A DNA stretch of 15,064 bases from Clostridia bacterium (GTDB lineage: Bacteria > Bacillota > Clostridia > Oscillospirales > CAG-382). The first letter of the stretch is position 1; each line of letters begins with the position of its first letter. The stretch is taken from the NCBI GenBank assembly GCA_900757905.1, contig CAAEPN010000230.1, forward strand, positions 1-15,064, read 5' to 3'. The position numbers were made by a program, and so were the translations under genes. Positions 1-6,893 of this stretch are shown piece after piece. The notes beneath the pieces were generated by a model that was not told where the DNA came from, searched no databases, and saw nothing but the letters and a program-made list of their open reading frames with translations.

Positions 1-1977
1 CCCAGAGCCAACGTTTACAGACGTGACAACGATATCCCGTATTCTTGGGGTACTGCCGTCAACGTACAGATGATGGCTTTCGGTAATATGGGTGATGATT
101 GCGGTACGGGCGTTGCCTTTACCCGTGACCCGGCTACCGGTGAAAAGAAGCTTATGGGTGAATTCCTCGTTAACGCACAGGGCGAAGACGTTGTTGCAGG
201 CGTCAGAACTCCTATGAAGATTGACGAAATGGAACAGAAATTCCCGGAAGCTTTCGAGCAGTTCAAGGAAGTTTGCAAAACTCTTGAAAACCACTACAGA
301 GATATGCAGGATATGGAATTTACCGTTGAAAACAAGAAGCTCTATATGCTTCAGACCAGAAACGGTAAGAGAACGGCTCAGGCTGCTCTTAAGATCGCCT
401 GCGACCTCGTTGACGAAGGTATGAGAACCGAAGAAGAAGCCGTTCTTATGATCGATCCGAGAAACCTCGATACGCTTCTTCACCCGCAGTTCGACTCCAA
501 GGCTCTTAAGGCTGCTACGCCGATCGGTAAGGGCCTCGGTGCTTCTCCCGGAGCTGCTTGCGGTAAGATCGTCTTCTCCGCTGAAGACGCTGAAGCTTGG
601 AAAGCTCGCGGCGAAAAGGTCGTTCTCGTAAGACTTGAAACCTCTCCGGAAGATATTACCGGTATGAAGGCTTCGCAGGGTATCCTCACCGTCCGCGGCG
701 GTATGACCTCTCACGCAGCCGTTGTTGCACGCGGTATGGGTACGTGCTGCGTATCCGGTTGCGGCGACATCAAGATGGACGAAGAAAACAAGAAGTTCGA
801 GCTTGCCGGCAAGACCTTCCACGAAGGTGACTTCATCTCCATCGATGGTTCCACCGGTAACATTTACGATGGCATTATCCCGACTGTTGACGCTTCTATC
901 GCAGGCGAATTCGGCAGAATCATGGGTTGGGCGGACAAGTTCCGTGCCCTCAGGGTAAGAACCAATGCCGATACGCCGAAGGACGCTAAGAAGGCTCGTG
1001 AACTCGGCGCTGAAGGTATCGGTCTCTGCCGTACCGAGCATATGTTCTTCGATCCGGAAAGAATCGCTGCTTTCCGTGAAATGATCTGCTCCGATACGCT
1101 CGAAGCAAGAAAAGCTGCTCTTGACAAGATCATGCCGTATCAGCAGAGCGACTTCGAACAGCTTTATGAGGCTCTCGAAGGTACGCCTGTTACCATTCGT
1201 TTCCTTGACCCGCCGCTTCATGAATTTGTTCCGACCGAAGAAAAGGAAATCGAACAGCTTGCAAAAGACCTCGGCAAGTCCGTGGAAGATGTCAAGGCTA
1301 TTATCGCCGGTCTCCACGAGTCCAACCCGATGATGGGTCACAGAGGCTGCCGCCTTACCGTAACCTATCCGGAAATTGCAGAAATGCAGACCAAGGCTGT
1401 TATCCGCGCTGCTATCAACGTTCAGAAGAAGCATCCGGATTGGAAGATCGTTCCGGAAATCATGATTCCGCTCGTAGGCGACCTCAAGGAATTCAAGTTC
1501 GTTAAGAACGTTGTCGTTGCTATCGCTGACGAAGAAATCAAGAAAGCCGGCATCGACCTCAAGTACGAAGTCGGTACCATGATCGAAATTCCGAGAGCTG
1601 CTCTTACGGCTGACGAAATTGCTAAGGAAGCTGAATTCTTCTGCTTCGGTACCAATGACCTTACTCAGATGACCTTCGGCTTCAGCCGTGACGACGCAGG
1701 AAAGTTCTTGGATTCTTACTACGATACCAAGATCTACGAAAACGATCCCTTTGCTAAGCTCGACCAGAACGGTGTCGGCAAGCTTATGGATATGGCTATT
1801 AAGCTCGGCCGCAGCGTAAGACCGGAAATGCACATCGGTATTTGCGGTGAACATGGCGGTGACCCGTCCTCTGTTGAATTCTGCCACAAGCTTGGTATGA
1901 GCTATGTTTCTTGCTCGCCGTTCCGTGTGCCGATCGCGAGACTTGCTGCTGCACAGGCTGCTATTAAACAAAAGTAA
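1..1977 (+). CDS. ppdK: Pyruvate, phosphate dikinase, 5'-truncated by window edge
   Basis: Reversible conversion of pyruvate, ATP and Pi to PEP, AMP and PPi, a cytoplasmic step of PPi-linked glycolysis or gluconeogenesis in anaerobes. The frame is open from base 1; 658 residues are visible. Comparison with the 874-residue Clostridium symbiosum enzyme suggests about 217 residues, most of the ATP-grasp N-domain, lie upstream. In order one sees the end of the nucleotide-binding domain (NAQGEDVVAGVRTP, LQTRNGKRTAQAA), the phosphohistidine domain with GGMTSHAAVVARG (His at visible residue 238, matching His455), and the PEP/pyruvate TIM barrel with NPMMGHRGCRL, GTMIEIPRAAL, FGTNDLTQM and GICGEHGGDP. 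The visible Cys615 matches catalytic Cys831. Codon use is strongly biased (GGT, CTC/CTT, GAA, AAG), typical of a highly expressed gene. A hairpin terminator follows. Identity is essentially certain. Confidence 0.98.
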   Translation, partial: PRANVYRRDNDIPYSWGTAVNVQMMAFGNMGDDCGTGVAFTRDPATGEKKLMGEFLVNAQGEDVVAGVRTPMKIDEMEQKFPEAFEQFKEVCKTLENHYRDMQDMEFTVENKKLYMLQTRNGKRTAQAALKIACDLVDEGMRTEEEAVLMIDPRNLDTLLHPQFDSKALKAATPIGKGLGASPGAACGKIVFSAEDAEAWKARGEKVVLVRLETSPEDITGMKASQGILTVRGGMTSHAAVVARGMGTCCVSGCGDIKMDEENKKFELAGKTFHEGDFISIDGSTGNIYDGIIPTVDASIAGEFGRIMGWADKFRALRVRTNADTPKDAKKARELGAEGIGLCRTEHMFFDPERIAAFREMICSDTLEARKAALDKIMPYQQSDFEQLYEALEGTPVTIRFLDPPLHEFVPTEEKEIEQLAKDLGKSVEDVKAIIAGLHESNPMMGHRGCRLTVTYPEIAEMQTKAVIRAAINVQKKHPDWKIVPEIMIPLVGDLKEFKFVKNVVVAIADEEIKKAGIDLKYEVGTMIEIPRAALTADEIAKEAEFFCFGTNDLTQMTFGFSRDDAGKFLDSYYDTKIYENDPFAKLDQNGVGKLMDMAIKLGRSVRPEMHIGICGEHGGDPSSVEFCHKLGMSYVSCSPFRVPIARLAAAQAAIKQK

Positions 1978-2011
1978 GCTGTTTGTCGGTTGAAAACTGA
2001 ATAGACGTATG

Positions 2012-2047
2012 TACGGTGAGGATGCTCGTCATCCTCGCCGTATTTTT
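2012..2047 (+). terminator. Intrinsic terminator of ppdK
   Basis: A 13-bp stem, TACGGTGAGGATG against CATCCTCGCCGTA with one T-G wobble, encloses a 5-base loop and is followed by TTTTT. It lies 34 bases after the ppdK stop. Confidence 0.9.
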
Positions 2048-2050
2048 GTA

Positions 2051-2080
2051 TAAAGAAAACCACGCGATAGTCGCGTGGTT
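2051..2080 (-). terminator. Intrinsic terminator of the tetR-led operon
   Basis: A perfect 10-bp stem (AACCACGCGA / TCGCGTGGTT) has a 3-base loop at 2068-2070. On the minus strand it is followed by TTTTCTTTA. It sits 17 bases after the last stop of the minus-strand operon, back to back with the ppdK terminator. Confidence 0.8.
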
Positions 2081-2097
2081 CCCAAGAAACGTTTATT

Positions 2098-2726
2098 TCA
2101 CAGCCTTGCAAGCGCTTCAATATCTCCCGATTGAATCACAGCGATACTGCGTTTGATTTTTTCTTTATCCCAATCCCACCAGCATAAGGACTCCAGCTTC
2201 TCAATCGTTATATCGTCAAACCGTTTGCGGATGGGCTTAGCCGGAACACCGCCCACAATAGTGTAAGGCGGTACATCCTTTGTAACAAGCGCTCGTGTAC
2301 CGACGATTGCGCCGTTGCCGATTTTTACGCCGGGCATGACGACTGCTTCATAACCGATCCAGACGTCGTTGCCGATGACGGTATCGCCCTTGTTGTCCCA
2401 TGCGTCGCGGATGTTTTTCACATCAAGCTCCCATTCGTCGAAGAAGAGAGGGAAGGTGTAGGTTGACAGCGACGTCATCGAGTGATTTCCGCTTGTAAAT
2501 AAAAACTTTGCGCCGCACGCGATAGAGCAGAACTTTCCGATTTTCAGTTTGTCGCCGTTGATGGGATAGTGGTAAAGCACATTGTTTTTTTCAAAATCGC
2601 AAGGGTTGTGTACAAAATCATTGTAGATCGTGTAGTCGCCAACCTCAATGTTTGGATCTGTATAATCACATTTTTTAAGTAAACCGTCTGATTATCGTGC
2701 GGACGGGGATAAATATTGTCTTTCAC
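2098..2726 (-). pseudogene. Vat/CatB-like O-acetyltransferase, split by a frameshift
   Basis: A hexapeptide-repeat acyltransferase of the xenobiotic acetyltransferase type (Vat, CatB), which moves acetyl from acetyl-CoA to a hydroxyl, classically on an antibiotic. A GTG start at 2726 has a good AGGAGG site and opens MKDNIYPRPHDNQTVYLKN; this frame then leaves the family and stops near 2544. The rest continues in another frame as DPNIEVGDYTIYNDF, then LYHYPINGDKLKIGKFCSIACGA, ending at 2098. It includes the conserved His of SGNHSM, the left-handed-helix repeats (IGNDVWIGYEAVVMPGVKIG) and the VGGVPAKPIRKRF tail. One extra base in the T6 run at 2671-2676 (A6 on the coding strand) would restore about 209 codons, the usual family length. 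Last gene of the operon, 15 bases after the GNAT gene. It may be a pseudogene, a sequencing error, or read through by slippage; true substrate unknown. Confidence 0.8.
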
Positions 2727-2741
2727 CCGAAATCCTCCTGC

Positions 2742-3368
2742 TTAAAATAACTGTCCCGGCAGCTTCAGCTTTTGCTTTGCCGGAAACGTATTTTCAAACG
2801 CTTCAAACCCCTCCGGGTCTTTCTCGCAGACAAAATAGCCCTCCGGGTCTTTATAAGTGCCGGAAATACTGTTAAGAAAGCCGGGCGTCAGCTCCTTGAT
2901 AAGGAAATAATCCGCCTCTGGGTCGTCGGCATAGCGCACGCCTTTCGTTTTGGCCGGAACAAAGCCGGATTTGCCGTAAAACAGAATGTTTCCGGTGATG
3001 GCAAGCGCACCTGCGCCCATTTCTTTCGCTTTTTCCATGGAATAGTCAAGTAACTGCTTGCCGTAACCCTGTCGCTTGTATTTGGGCGCAATGCCGATCG
3101 GGCCAAAGGTCATGATCGGTACCTTTCGACCGTCATCGCACTCGATCTCCGAGCGTACATAAATGACCTGCCCGATAAGCTCGCCATCCAGTTCCATGAC
3201 AAAGTCCAGTTCCGGTACAAACGCCGGATCATCCCGATAGCAGTGCAGCACATAGTGTTCCATACAGCCGGGACGGTAGACATTCCAAAATGCCTCACGT
3301 GTGAGATCTTCGGTATTTCTGTAATCGTTTTTTGTTTCCGGACGGATGATAATATTGTTTTTTGACAT
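2742..3368 (-). CDS. GNAT-family N-acetyltransferase
   Basis: A 208-residue cytoplasmic acetyl-CoA-dependent acetyltransferase of the GNAT superfamily, resembling the YhbS type. Motif A is clear at residues 88-111 (FGPIGIAPKYKRQGYGKQLL), with the RQGYGK pyrophosphate loop that holds acetyl-CoA. It is followed by ALAITGNILFYGKSGFVPA, the usual motif-B strand and loop ending in a GF(V/E)P-like turn. The ATG at 3368 is preceded by AGAGGAG. It ends 15 bases before the Vat-like gene and starts 21 bases after the DUF998-like gene, so it is probably co-transcribed from the tetR promoter. The substrate (small molecule, protein amine or antibiotic) cannot be told from sequence. Confidence 0.92.
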   Translation of the reverse strand: MSKNNIIIRPETKNDYRNTEDLTREAFWNVYRPGCMEHYVLHCYRDDPAFVPELDFVMELDGELIGQVIYVRSEIECDDGRKVPIMTFGPIGIAPKYKRQGYGKQLLDYSMEKAKEMGAGALAITGNILFYGKSGFVPAKTKGVRYADDPEADYFLIKELTPGFLNSISGTYKDPEGYFVCEKDPEGFEAFENTFPAKQKLKLPGQLF

Positions 3369-3389
3369 AATAAATTCTCCTCTGTAAAA

Positions 3390-4022
3390 TTAGTTGTTTT
3401 CTTTGATATTCATGCAAAACAGGTGAATGCCGAGCGCTGCGTTAAAGCCTGTTGCGGCAAATACGCTGAAACGCTCCACAACGCCGAAATATGCGGCCGG
3501 CACAAGCTTCATGCCGAACGCGCCTACCAGCATCATGCCAAGGGCAATGCCGGCGCACACGCCATAAGAGCGGCAATTTCTGCTTTTTATTCCGGCGGCG
3601 ATGATAATACTTAACGATACGATGGACAATAGCACTACAGCGACCGTGACGGCCATGTGCATGACGTCCTGAAAGCTGCCGGCATAGCCGCTGTCCGAGA
3701 GCGGAAACATCCGATAGCCGATCGCCGAAACCCACTCCATGACAGCGAAAAGATAGATTCCGGTGCGAAGAAGCTTTGTTTTTTGCCCTCCAATGCCAAC
3801 GCATACGACAGTGGCGCAAACGACCTCGCATGCATTGTAAAAGGCGCTGAGCTGGTTCCATAATCCAAGCGACGGCGCATTGGCGGCGCTTAGGTCGCTG
3901 ACCGCTTGTGCCATCCAGTTGTAGCCGGGATAGGCAAGGGGCGCGAACACGACCGCCGCCGTGTACGAAAGAAAGCTGACAATGCCAAGCAATCCAAGCT
4001 TTTGAATGAGTGACTTTTTCAT
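3390..4022 (-). CDS. DUF998-like polytopic membrane protein
   Basis: A 210-residue integral membrane protein with about six hydrophobic segments, roughly residues 8-30, 60-77, 84-104, 118-145, 153-175 and 180-203. The pattern of a first helix followed by YPGYNWMAQAVSDLSA, and later GYRMFPLSD, is typical of the DUF998 family, whose function is not established. A TTG codon exists at 4034, but the TTGAGGA stretch there works better as the ribosome site for the ATG at 4022, which opens MKKSLIQKLGLLG, so 4022 is preferred. It lies in the middle of the tetR-led operon, 19 bases after the preceding membrane gene. Function is unknown; context suggests a regulated stress or envelope role. Confidence 0.8.
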   Translation of the reverse strand: MKKSLIQKLGLLGIVSFLSYTAAVVFAPLAYPGYNWMAQAVSDLSAANAPSLGLWNQLSAFYNACEVVCATVVCVGIGGQKTKLLRTGIYLFAVMEWVSAIGYRMFPLSDSGYAGSFQDVMHMAVTVAVVLLSIVSLSIIIAAGIKSRNCRSYGVCAGIALGMMLVGAFGMKLVPAAYFGVVERFSVFAATGFNAALGIHLFCMNIKENN

Positions 4023-4041
4023 ATTGATCCTCAATTCTGTG

Positions 4042-4452
4042 TTAGAAAATGATTCTTGAAACTTCCATGGTTACGATTTTTAACAGTGCGCCGCCGGACA
4101 TAACATAAAACCAGACCTCGCGCATTTTTTGCGTTTTTGCGATTGGTGAGGCAATGGCGGCAATAAGGATGATAAACGCTCCGACGCAGCCGATGACGGT
4201 CGGAACACTGATAAGCGGAAAAATTCCCGGTGCGCAGCTGCCGTCGATCGTGTGCTGTATCGTCTTGTCAAGTCCGTCCCTTGCCGCGGCAAAGCAGCAG
4301 ATAACAAGGCCGAATATTAGCACAAACACAGTTCTGCGTCCCCAGTGCTCAATGCTTTCGCGGTTGTACACGGAGTACCCGATAAAACCAAGCAAGGCAA
4401 GTATCATCAATGTCGTGAACGTACTTACGGTGTTCCCGAAATAGAGCTTCAT
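4042..4452 (-). CDS. Small four-helix membrane protein, unknown function
   Basis: A 136-residue hydrophobic protein that I do not assign to a family. Membrane segments appear at about residues 8-28, 41-59, 80-107 and 112-133. A short polar stretch (AARDGLDKTIQHTIDGSCAPG) lies between helices 2 and 3 and contains one Cys; two further Cys are adjacent in helix 2 (VICCFAAA). The ATG at 4452 is preceded by AAGAGGAAG about 12 bases upstream. It starts 16 bases after the Zn-ribbon gene and ends 19 bases before the DUF998-like gene, so it is very likely in the same transcript. It may be a partner of the neighbouring membrane protein, but this is only context. Confidence 0.72.
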   Translation of the reverse strand: MKLYFGNTVSTFTTLMILALLGFIGYSVYNRESIEHWGRRTVFVLIFGLVICCFAAARDGLDKTIQHTIDGSCAPGIFPLISVPTVIGCVGAFIILIAAIASPIAKTQKMREVWFYVMSGGALLKIVTMEVSRIIF

Positions 4453-4468
4453 GTTGTTCCACTTCCTC

Positions 4469-4684
4469 TTAGTATGAAAAAATGACCATGCGGCATCCGT
4501 CGCAGCAATCCGCTTCCACGCCGGTTCTGCCGCCGAATTTCAGCTCTGTGATCTTTACAAAGCCATCCGCATTTTTTGCATTCTCAAATGCACCGGGCAC
4601 TTTGTCTGCAAAGCTGAACGCGCCGTCCTTGCTGCTAAACAAATAGCCCTTTCGCATTTTTTTCCCACATTTCGGACATGTCAT
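4469..4684 (-). CDS. Small Zn-ribbon protein (DUF6487-like)
   Basis: A 71-residue protein opening with MTCPKCGKKMRKGYL and closing with CCDGCRMVIFSY. The paired CPxC and CxxC knuckles near the two ends are the expected four ligands of a structural zinc; an extra Cys precedes the second knuckle. The layout resembles the small DUF6487/PF20097-type zinc ribbons that often sit in Firmicute accessory operons; the exact family is from memory and would need a profile search. The ATG at 4684 follows a strong AGGAGG site. It lies 18 bases after the flavodoxin gene. No catalytic function is evident; metal binding or a protein contact is the likely role. Confidence 0.82.
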   Translation of the reverse strand: MTCPKCGKKMRKGYLFSSKDGAFSFADKVPGAFENAKNADGFVKITELKFGGRTGVEADCCDGCRMVIFSY

Positions 4685-4702
4685 AACAGGTTCCTCCTAA
4701 TT

Positions 4703-5209
4703 TTATTTTTGCGTTTTGTACCAAGCAAGCACAGCGCTTAAATGATCGATCTTGACCCGTTCGCCGCCGTGAAGTATCATATCGAGCATATCGTTCTCCT
4801 CCGGCGTGCGGTCTTTCTTTTCGGCAAGCCCTTTGCCGGCCGTTTTGACCATAATTTCCATCATGGCGCGGTATAGACCGTGCAGCTTCTTCACGTTAAA
4901 ATTGCCTTGCAGGGTGAAGACCGGGATGCTTTCCGGAATGGCTGTTTTTTGGCGTACATCTTCCGTTTGCGAGCCGGTTTGACCCATGCCCACGCCGCAG
5001 ACGGCACGTATTTTGTAGCGCTTTGCAGCGCCGGCATAGCCTTTGATATTGCCGGCCATAATCCAGCCAAGATAAATGATTCCCGCGCCGGCAGGGACTT
5101 TTTTCTTCGCTTCGGCAAGCGAGCAAACCGGAAGTCCTGTCTCATGGGCTAATAATTTGGCATAGCGCTCCGTGCTGCCGGTTTCCGTGGTATAAATAAT
5201 TGCATTCAT
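4703..5209 (-). CDS. Flavodoxin-domain protein
   Basis: A 168-residue cytoplasmic protein with an N-terminal flavodoxin fold. Strand 1 and the FMN phosphate loop read IIYTTETGSTERYA (residues 4-17), and later strands include AGIIYLGWIMAGNIKGY and VFTLQGNFNVKKLHG, the typical position of isoalloxazine contacts. The C-terminal third is a helical extension rich in Lys and Glu. The fold matches the group of flavodoxin-domain proteins that includes HemG-type enzymes, but nothing here shows protoporphyrinogen oxidase activity. It is the first gene after tetR, 45 bases away, with a weak AAAGAG site before ATG 5209. An FMN redox protein under TetR control suggests a response to redox-active or toxic compounds. 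Confidence 0.88.
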   Translation of the reverse strand: MNAIIYTTETGSTERYAKLLAHETGLPVCSLAEAKKKVPAGAGIIYLGWIMAGNIKGYAGAAKRYKIRAVCGVGMGQTGSQTEDVRQKTAIPESIPVFTLQGNFNVKKLHGLYRAMMEIMVKTAGKGLAEKKDRTPEENDMLDMILHGGERVKIDHLSAVLAWYKTQK

Positions 5210-5254
5210 AAAAATTCTCTTTTCTAAATATGGTAAAAAACGCTTTCTATGGCT

Positions 5255-5881
5255 TCAAATCGGAGGGCGGTTTCTGTAGAGCGGTTCGTTGCGCGTAATA
5301 AAGCGGTCAATGTGGGTTTCTAACATTGCTGCGACGGCAGTTTTATCCTTTGCACCGTCATAAACACTGTAAAGCAAAAACATAGGCCCATAAAATTCCA
5401 AAGCTAATTGCATGGCTTTCTCGTCGCTGTCTGCAAATTTCCGGAAGATTGCCGCCATGTACATGACCGGGCCTGTCGCAAGATAATCGTGATAGAGCTT
5501 TGCAAGCTCTTGGTCGCGGTATTGCTCAAGCGTCAGCATTTTTCGGAAATTAGCGGAAAACGGCTCTTTTGTCCAATGGTCGAACTGTGCCATGCTGTAA
5601 GCGCGGATCTTATCGATCGGCGTGTGCAGATAAGCCTCGGCAAAGCCGTCCGGTTCGGTTTCGGGCATTTCGTATTCTTCGGCGCGGTCGTAGTCCATTT
5701 GATTCATTCGCTTCACAATGCTGTCTAAAATTTCCTGTTTGCTGGTATAGTGCTTATACAAAGCGCCCTTTGTGATTCCAAGCTCTCCTGCAATGTCGCT
5801 CATGGAGGTTCCCAAATAGCCGCTCTGTGCAAATAATTCAAGCGCCGTTTCCAAGATCCGTTCCTTTGTTTCTCCGGCCAT
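5255..5881 (-). CDS. TetR/AcrR-family transcriptional repressor
   Basis: A 208-residue dimeric DNA-binding repressor. Residues 1-55 form the TetR helix-turn-helix: ETKERILETALELFAQSGY, then MSDIAGELGITKGALYKHY with the invariant G-x-LYxHF-like end, then SKQEILDSIV. The rest is the divergent helical ligand-binding and dimerisation domain. The open frame extends to 5950, but the upstream part runs through the promoter. ATG 5881 follows AAGGAG seven bases away and opens at the standard TetR position, so it is the start. It is the first gene of a seven-gene minus-strand operon, and the palindromes in its own promoter (5902-5917 and 5930-5943) imply autoregulation together with control of the downstream genes. 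The ligand is unknown. Confidence 0.95.
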   Translation of the reverse strand: MAGETKERILETALELFAQSGYLGTSMSDIAGELGITKGALYKHYTSKQEILDSIVKRMNQMDYDRAEEYEMPETEPDGFAEAYLHTPIDKIRAYSMAQFDHWTKEPFSANFRKMLTLEQYRDQELAKLYHDYLATGPVMYMAAIFRKFADSDEKAMQLALEFYGPMFLLYSVYDGAKDKTAVAAMLETHIDRFITRNEPLYRNRPPI

Positions 5882-5901
5882 GCTCTCACTCCTTATTACT
5901 T

Positions 5902-5950
5902 GTAACCGTTCGGTTACCTGTATTATAGCAACCGAACGGTTACTTGTCAA
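5902..5950 (-). promoter_or_regulatory. Consensus promoter of the tetR operon with two operators
   Basis: On the minus strand TTGACA (5945-5950) and TATAAT (5922-5927) are separated by exactly 17 bases, a perfect sigma-70-type promoter. One palindrome, AACCGAACGGTT, fills the spacer (5930-5941, shared to 5943). A second, GTAACCGTTCGGTTAC, spans the expected start site (5902-5917). The two share a 14-base sequence in opposite orientation, with centres 26 bp apart. Binding of the adjacent TetR protein would block polymerase at both steps. Confidence 0.9.
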
Positions 5951-6044
5951 GACCTTTTTTCAAAATACCCAAAATTTTTTTATTTCGGTGGAATTGTGCA
6001 CGAGTAGTTTTCTTGTAAAGTTACGAAAAAACACAGATTTTTGC

Positions 6045-6073
6045 TTGATTTTTCTTTATGCTCATAGTATAAT
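6045..6073 (+). promoter_or_regulatory. Promoter of queH
   Basis: TTGATT (6045-6050), a 17-base spacer and TATAAT (6068-6073) point to the plus strand, leaving a leader of about 110 bases before the queH start. I see no recognised preQ1 or other riboswitch in that leader. Confidence 0.75.
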
Positions 6074-6188
6074 CCAACTATGATATGTATTGAAACGTAT
6101 TACGCATTTTGTCTCATACTCAAACGGTATCGAACGCTTTATCCAGCGAAAATAGTGGTTTGATGTGGAAACGACAAGGAGAAAACAG

Positions 6189-6803
6189 ATGAATCCGATA
6201 AACTATCAGACAGAAACCGAGCGCGTGATTAACCGGCTTGCGGCGGAAAACAGAAAAGAGAAGTTATTATTACACGCATGCTGTGCGCCGTGCTCCTCCT
6301 ATGTGTTGGAATATCTGACGGCGTTCTTTGACATTACGGTTTTTTATTGCAATCCGAACATCACGGATAAAGAGGAATACGAGCACAGGCTCGCGGAGCT
6401 TTATAAGCTGTGCGACCGCGCACCGTTTTGCAAGGAGGTGCGAATCGTCGATGACGGGTATGCGCCCGATATGTTTTTGAAAACGATAAATGGGTTGGAA
6501 GGGGAGCCGGAGGGCGGAAGACGCTGCGACCGGTGCTTTGCCTTGCGCCTTCTGCGCACCGCCGACTATGCAAAAGAAAACGGTTTTCCGCTTTTTGCTA
6601 CAACTCTGACGGTCAGTCCGCACAAGAACGCCCGGCTTATCAACGAGATCGGAGCTGCGGAGTCGGAGCGCAGCGGCGTTTCCTATCTGCCGTCCGATTT
6701 TAAGAAAAAAGGCGGCTATCAGCGTTCCATTGTGCTTTCAAGGGAATATGACCTGTACCGCCAACAGTTTTGCGGCTGTGATTTTTCAAAGTGTAACCGG
6801 TGA
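6189..6803 (+). CDS. queH: Epoxyqueuosine reductase QueH
   Basis: A 204-residue iron-sulphur enzyme of the QueH (former DUF208) family, which reduces epoxyqueuosine to queuosine at the wobble base of tRNAs, replacing the cobalamin enzyme QueG. The family cysteines are all visible: HACCAPC (Cys31, Cys32, Cys35), RRCDRC (Cys113, Cys116) and the C-terminal CGCDFSKC (Cys195, Cys197, Cys202). In the family, pairs of these bind a [4Fe-4S] cluster and a second iron. Further signatures are VFYCNPNI and FATTLTVSPHKN. A frame-open ATG exists at 6165, but ATG 6189 has AAGGAG seven bases upstream and fits the family start. It appears monocistronic with its own promoter and terminator; no other queuosine gene is in the window. 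Confidence 0.95.
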   Translation: MNPINYQTETERVINRLAAENRKEKLLLHACCAPCSSYVLEYLTAFFDITVFYCNPNITDKEEYEHRLAELYKLCDRAPFCKEVRIVDDGYAPDMFLKTINGLEGEPEGGRRCDRCFALRLLRTADYAKENGFPLFATTLTVSPHKNARLINEIGAAESERSGVSYLPSDFKKKGGYQRSIVLSREYDLYRQQFCGCDFSKCNR

Positions 6804-6854
6804 GAAGCCTTATTTTGGCAGAAAAATTACTCTTCAAAAAGACACGATAAAGAA

Positions 6855-6883
6855 CCGTCCGAGAGGGAAAAGTTCTCGGACGG
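6855..6883. terminator. Shared terminator between queH and the XRE regulator
   Basis: A perfect 10-bp GC-rich stem (CCGTCCGAGA / TCTCGGACGG) with a 9-base loop lies between two convergent genes. The T-rich tail is modest on both sides (TTCTTTAT on the minus strand, ATTATTTAATTT on the plus strand), so it probably serves both directions. Confidence 0.75.
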
Positions 6884-6893
6884 CCGGAATTAT

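Noticed and set aside
6074..6188. Possible preQ1 riboswitch in the queH leader
   Set aside because: No C-rich loop with A-rich tail pseudoknot typical of preQ1 classes was found; the leader lacks strong structure.
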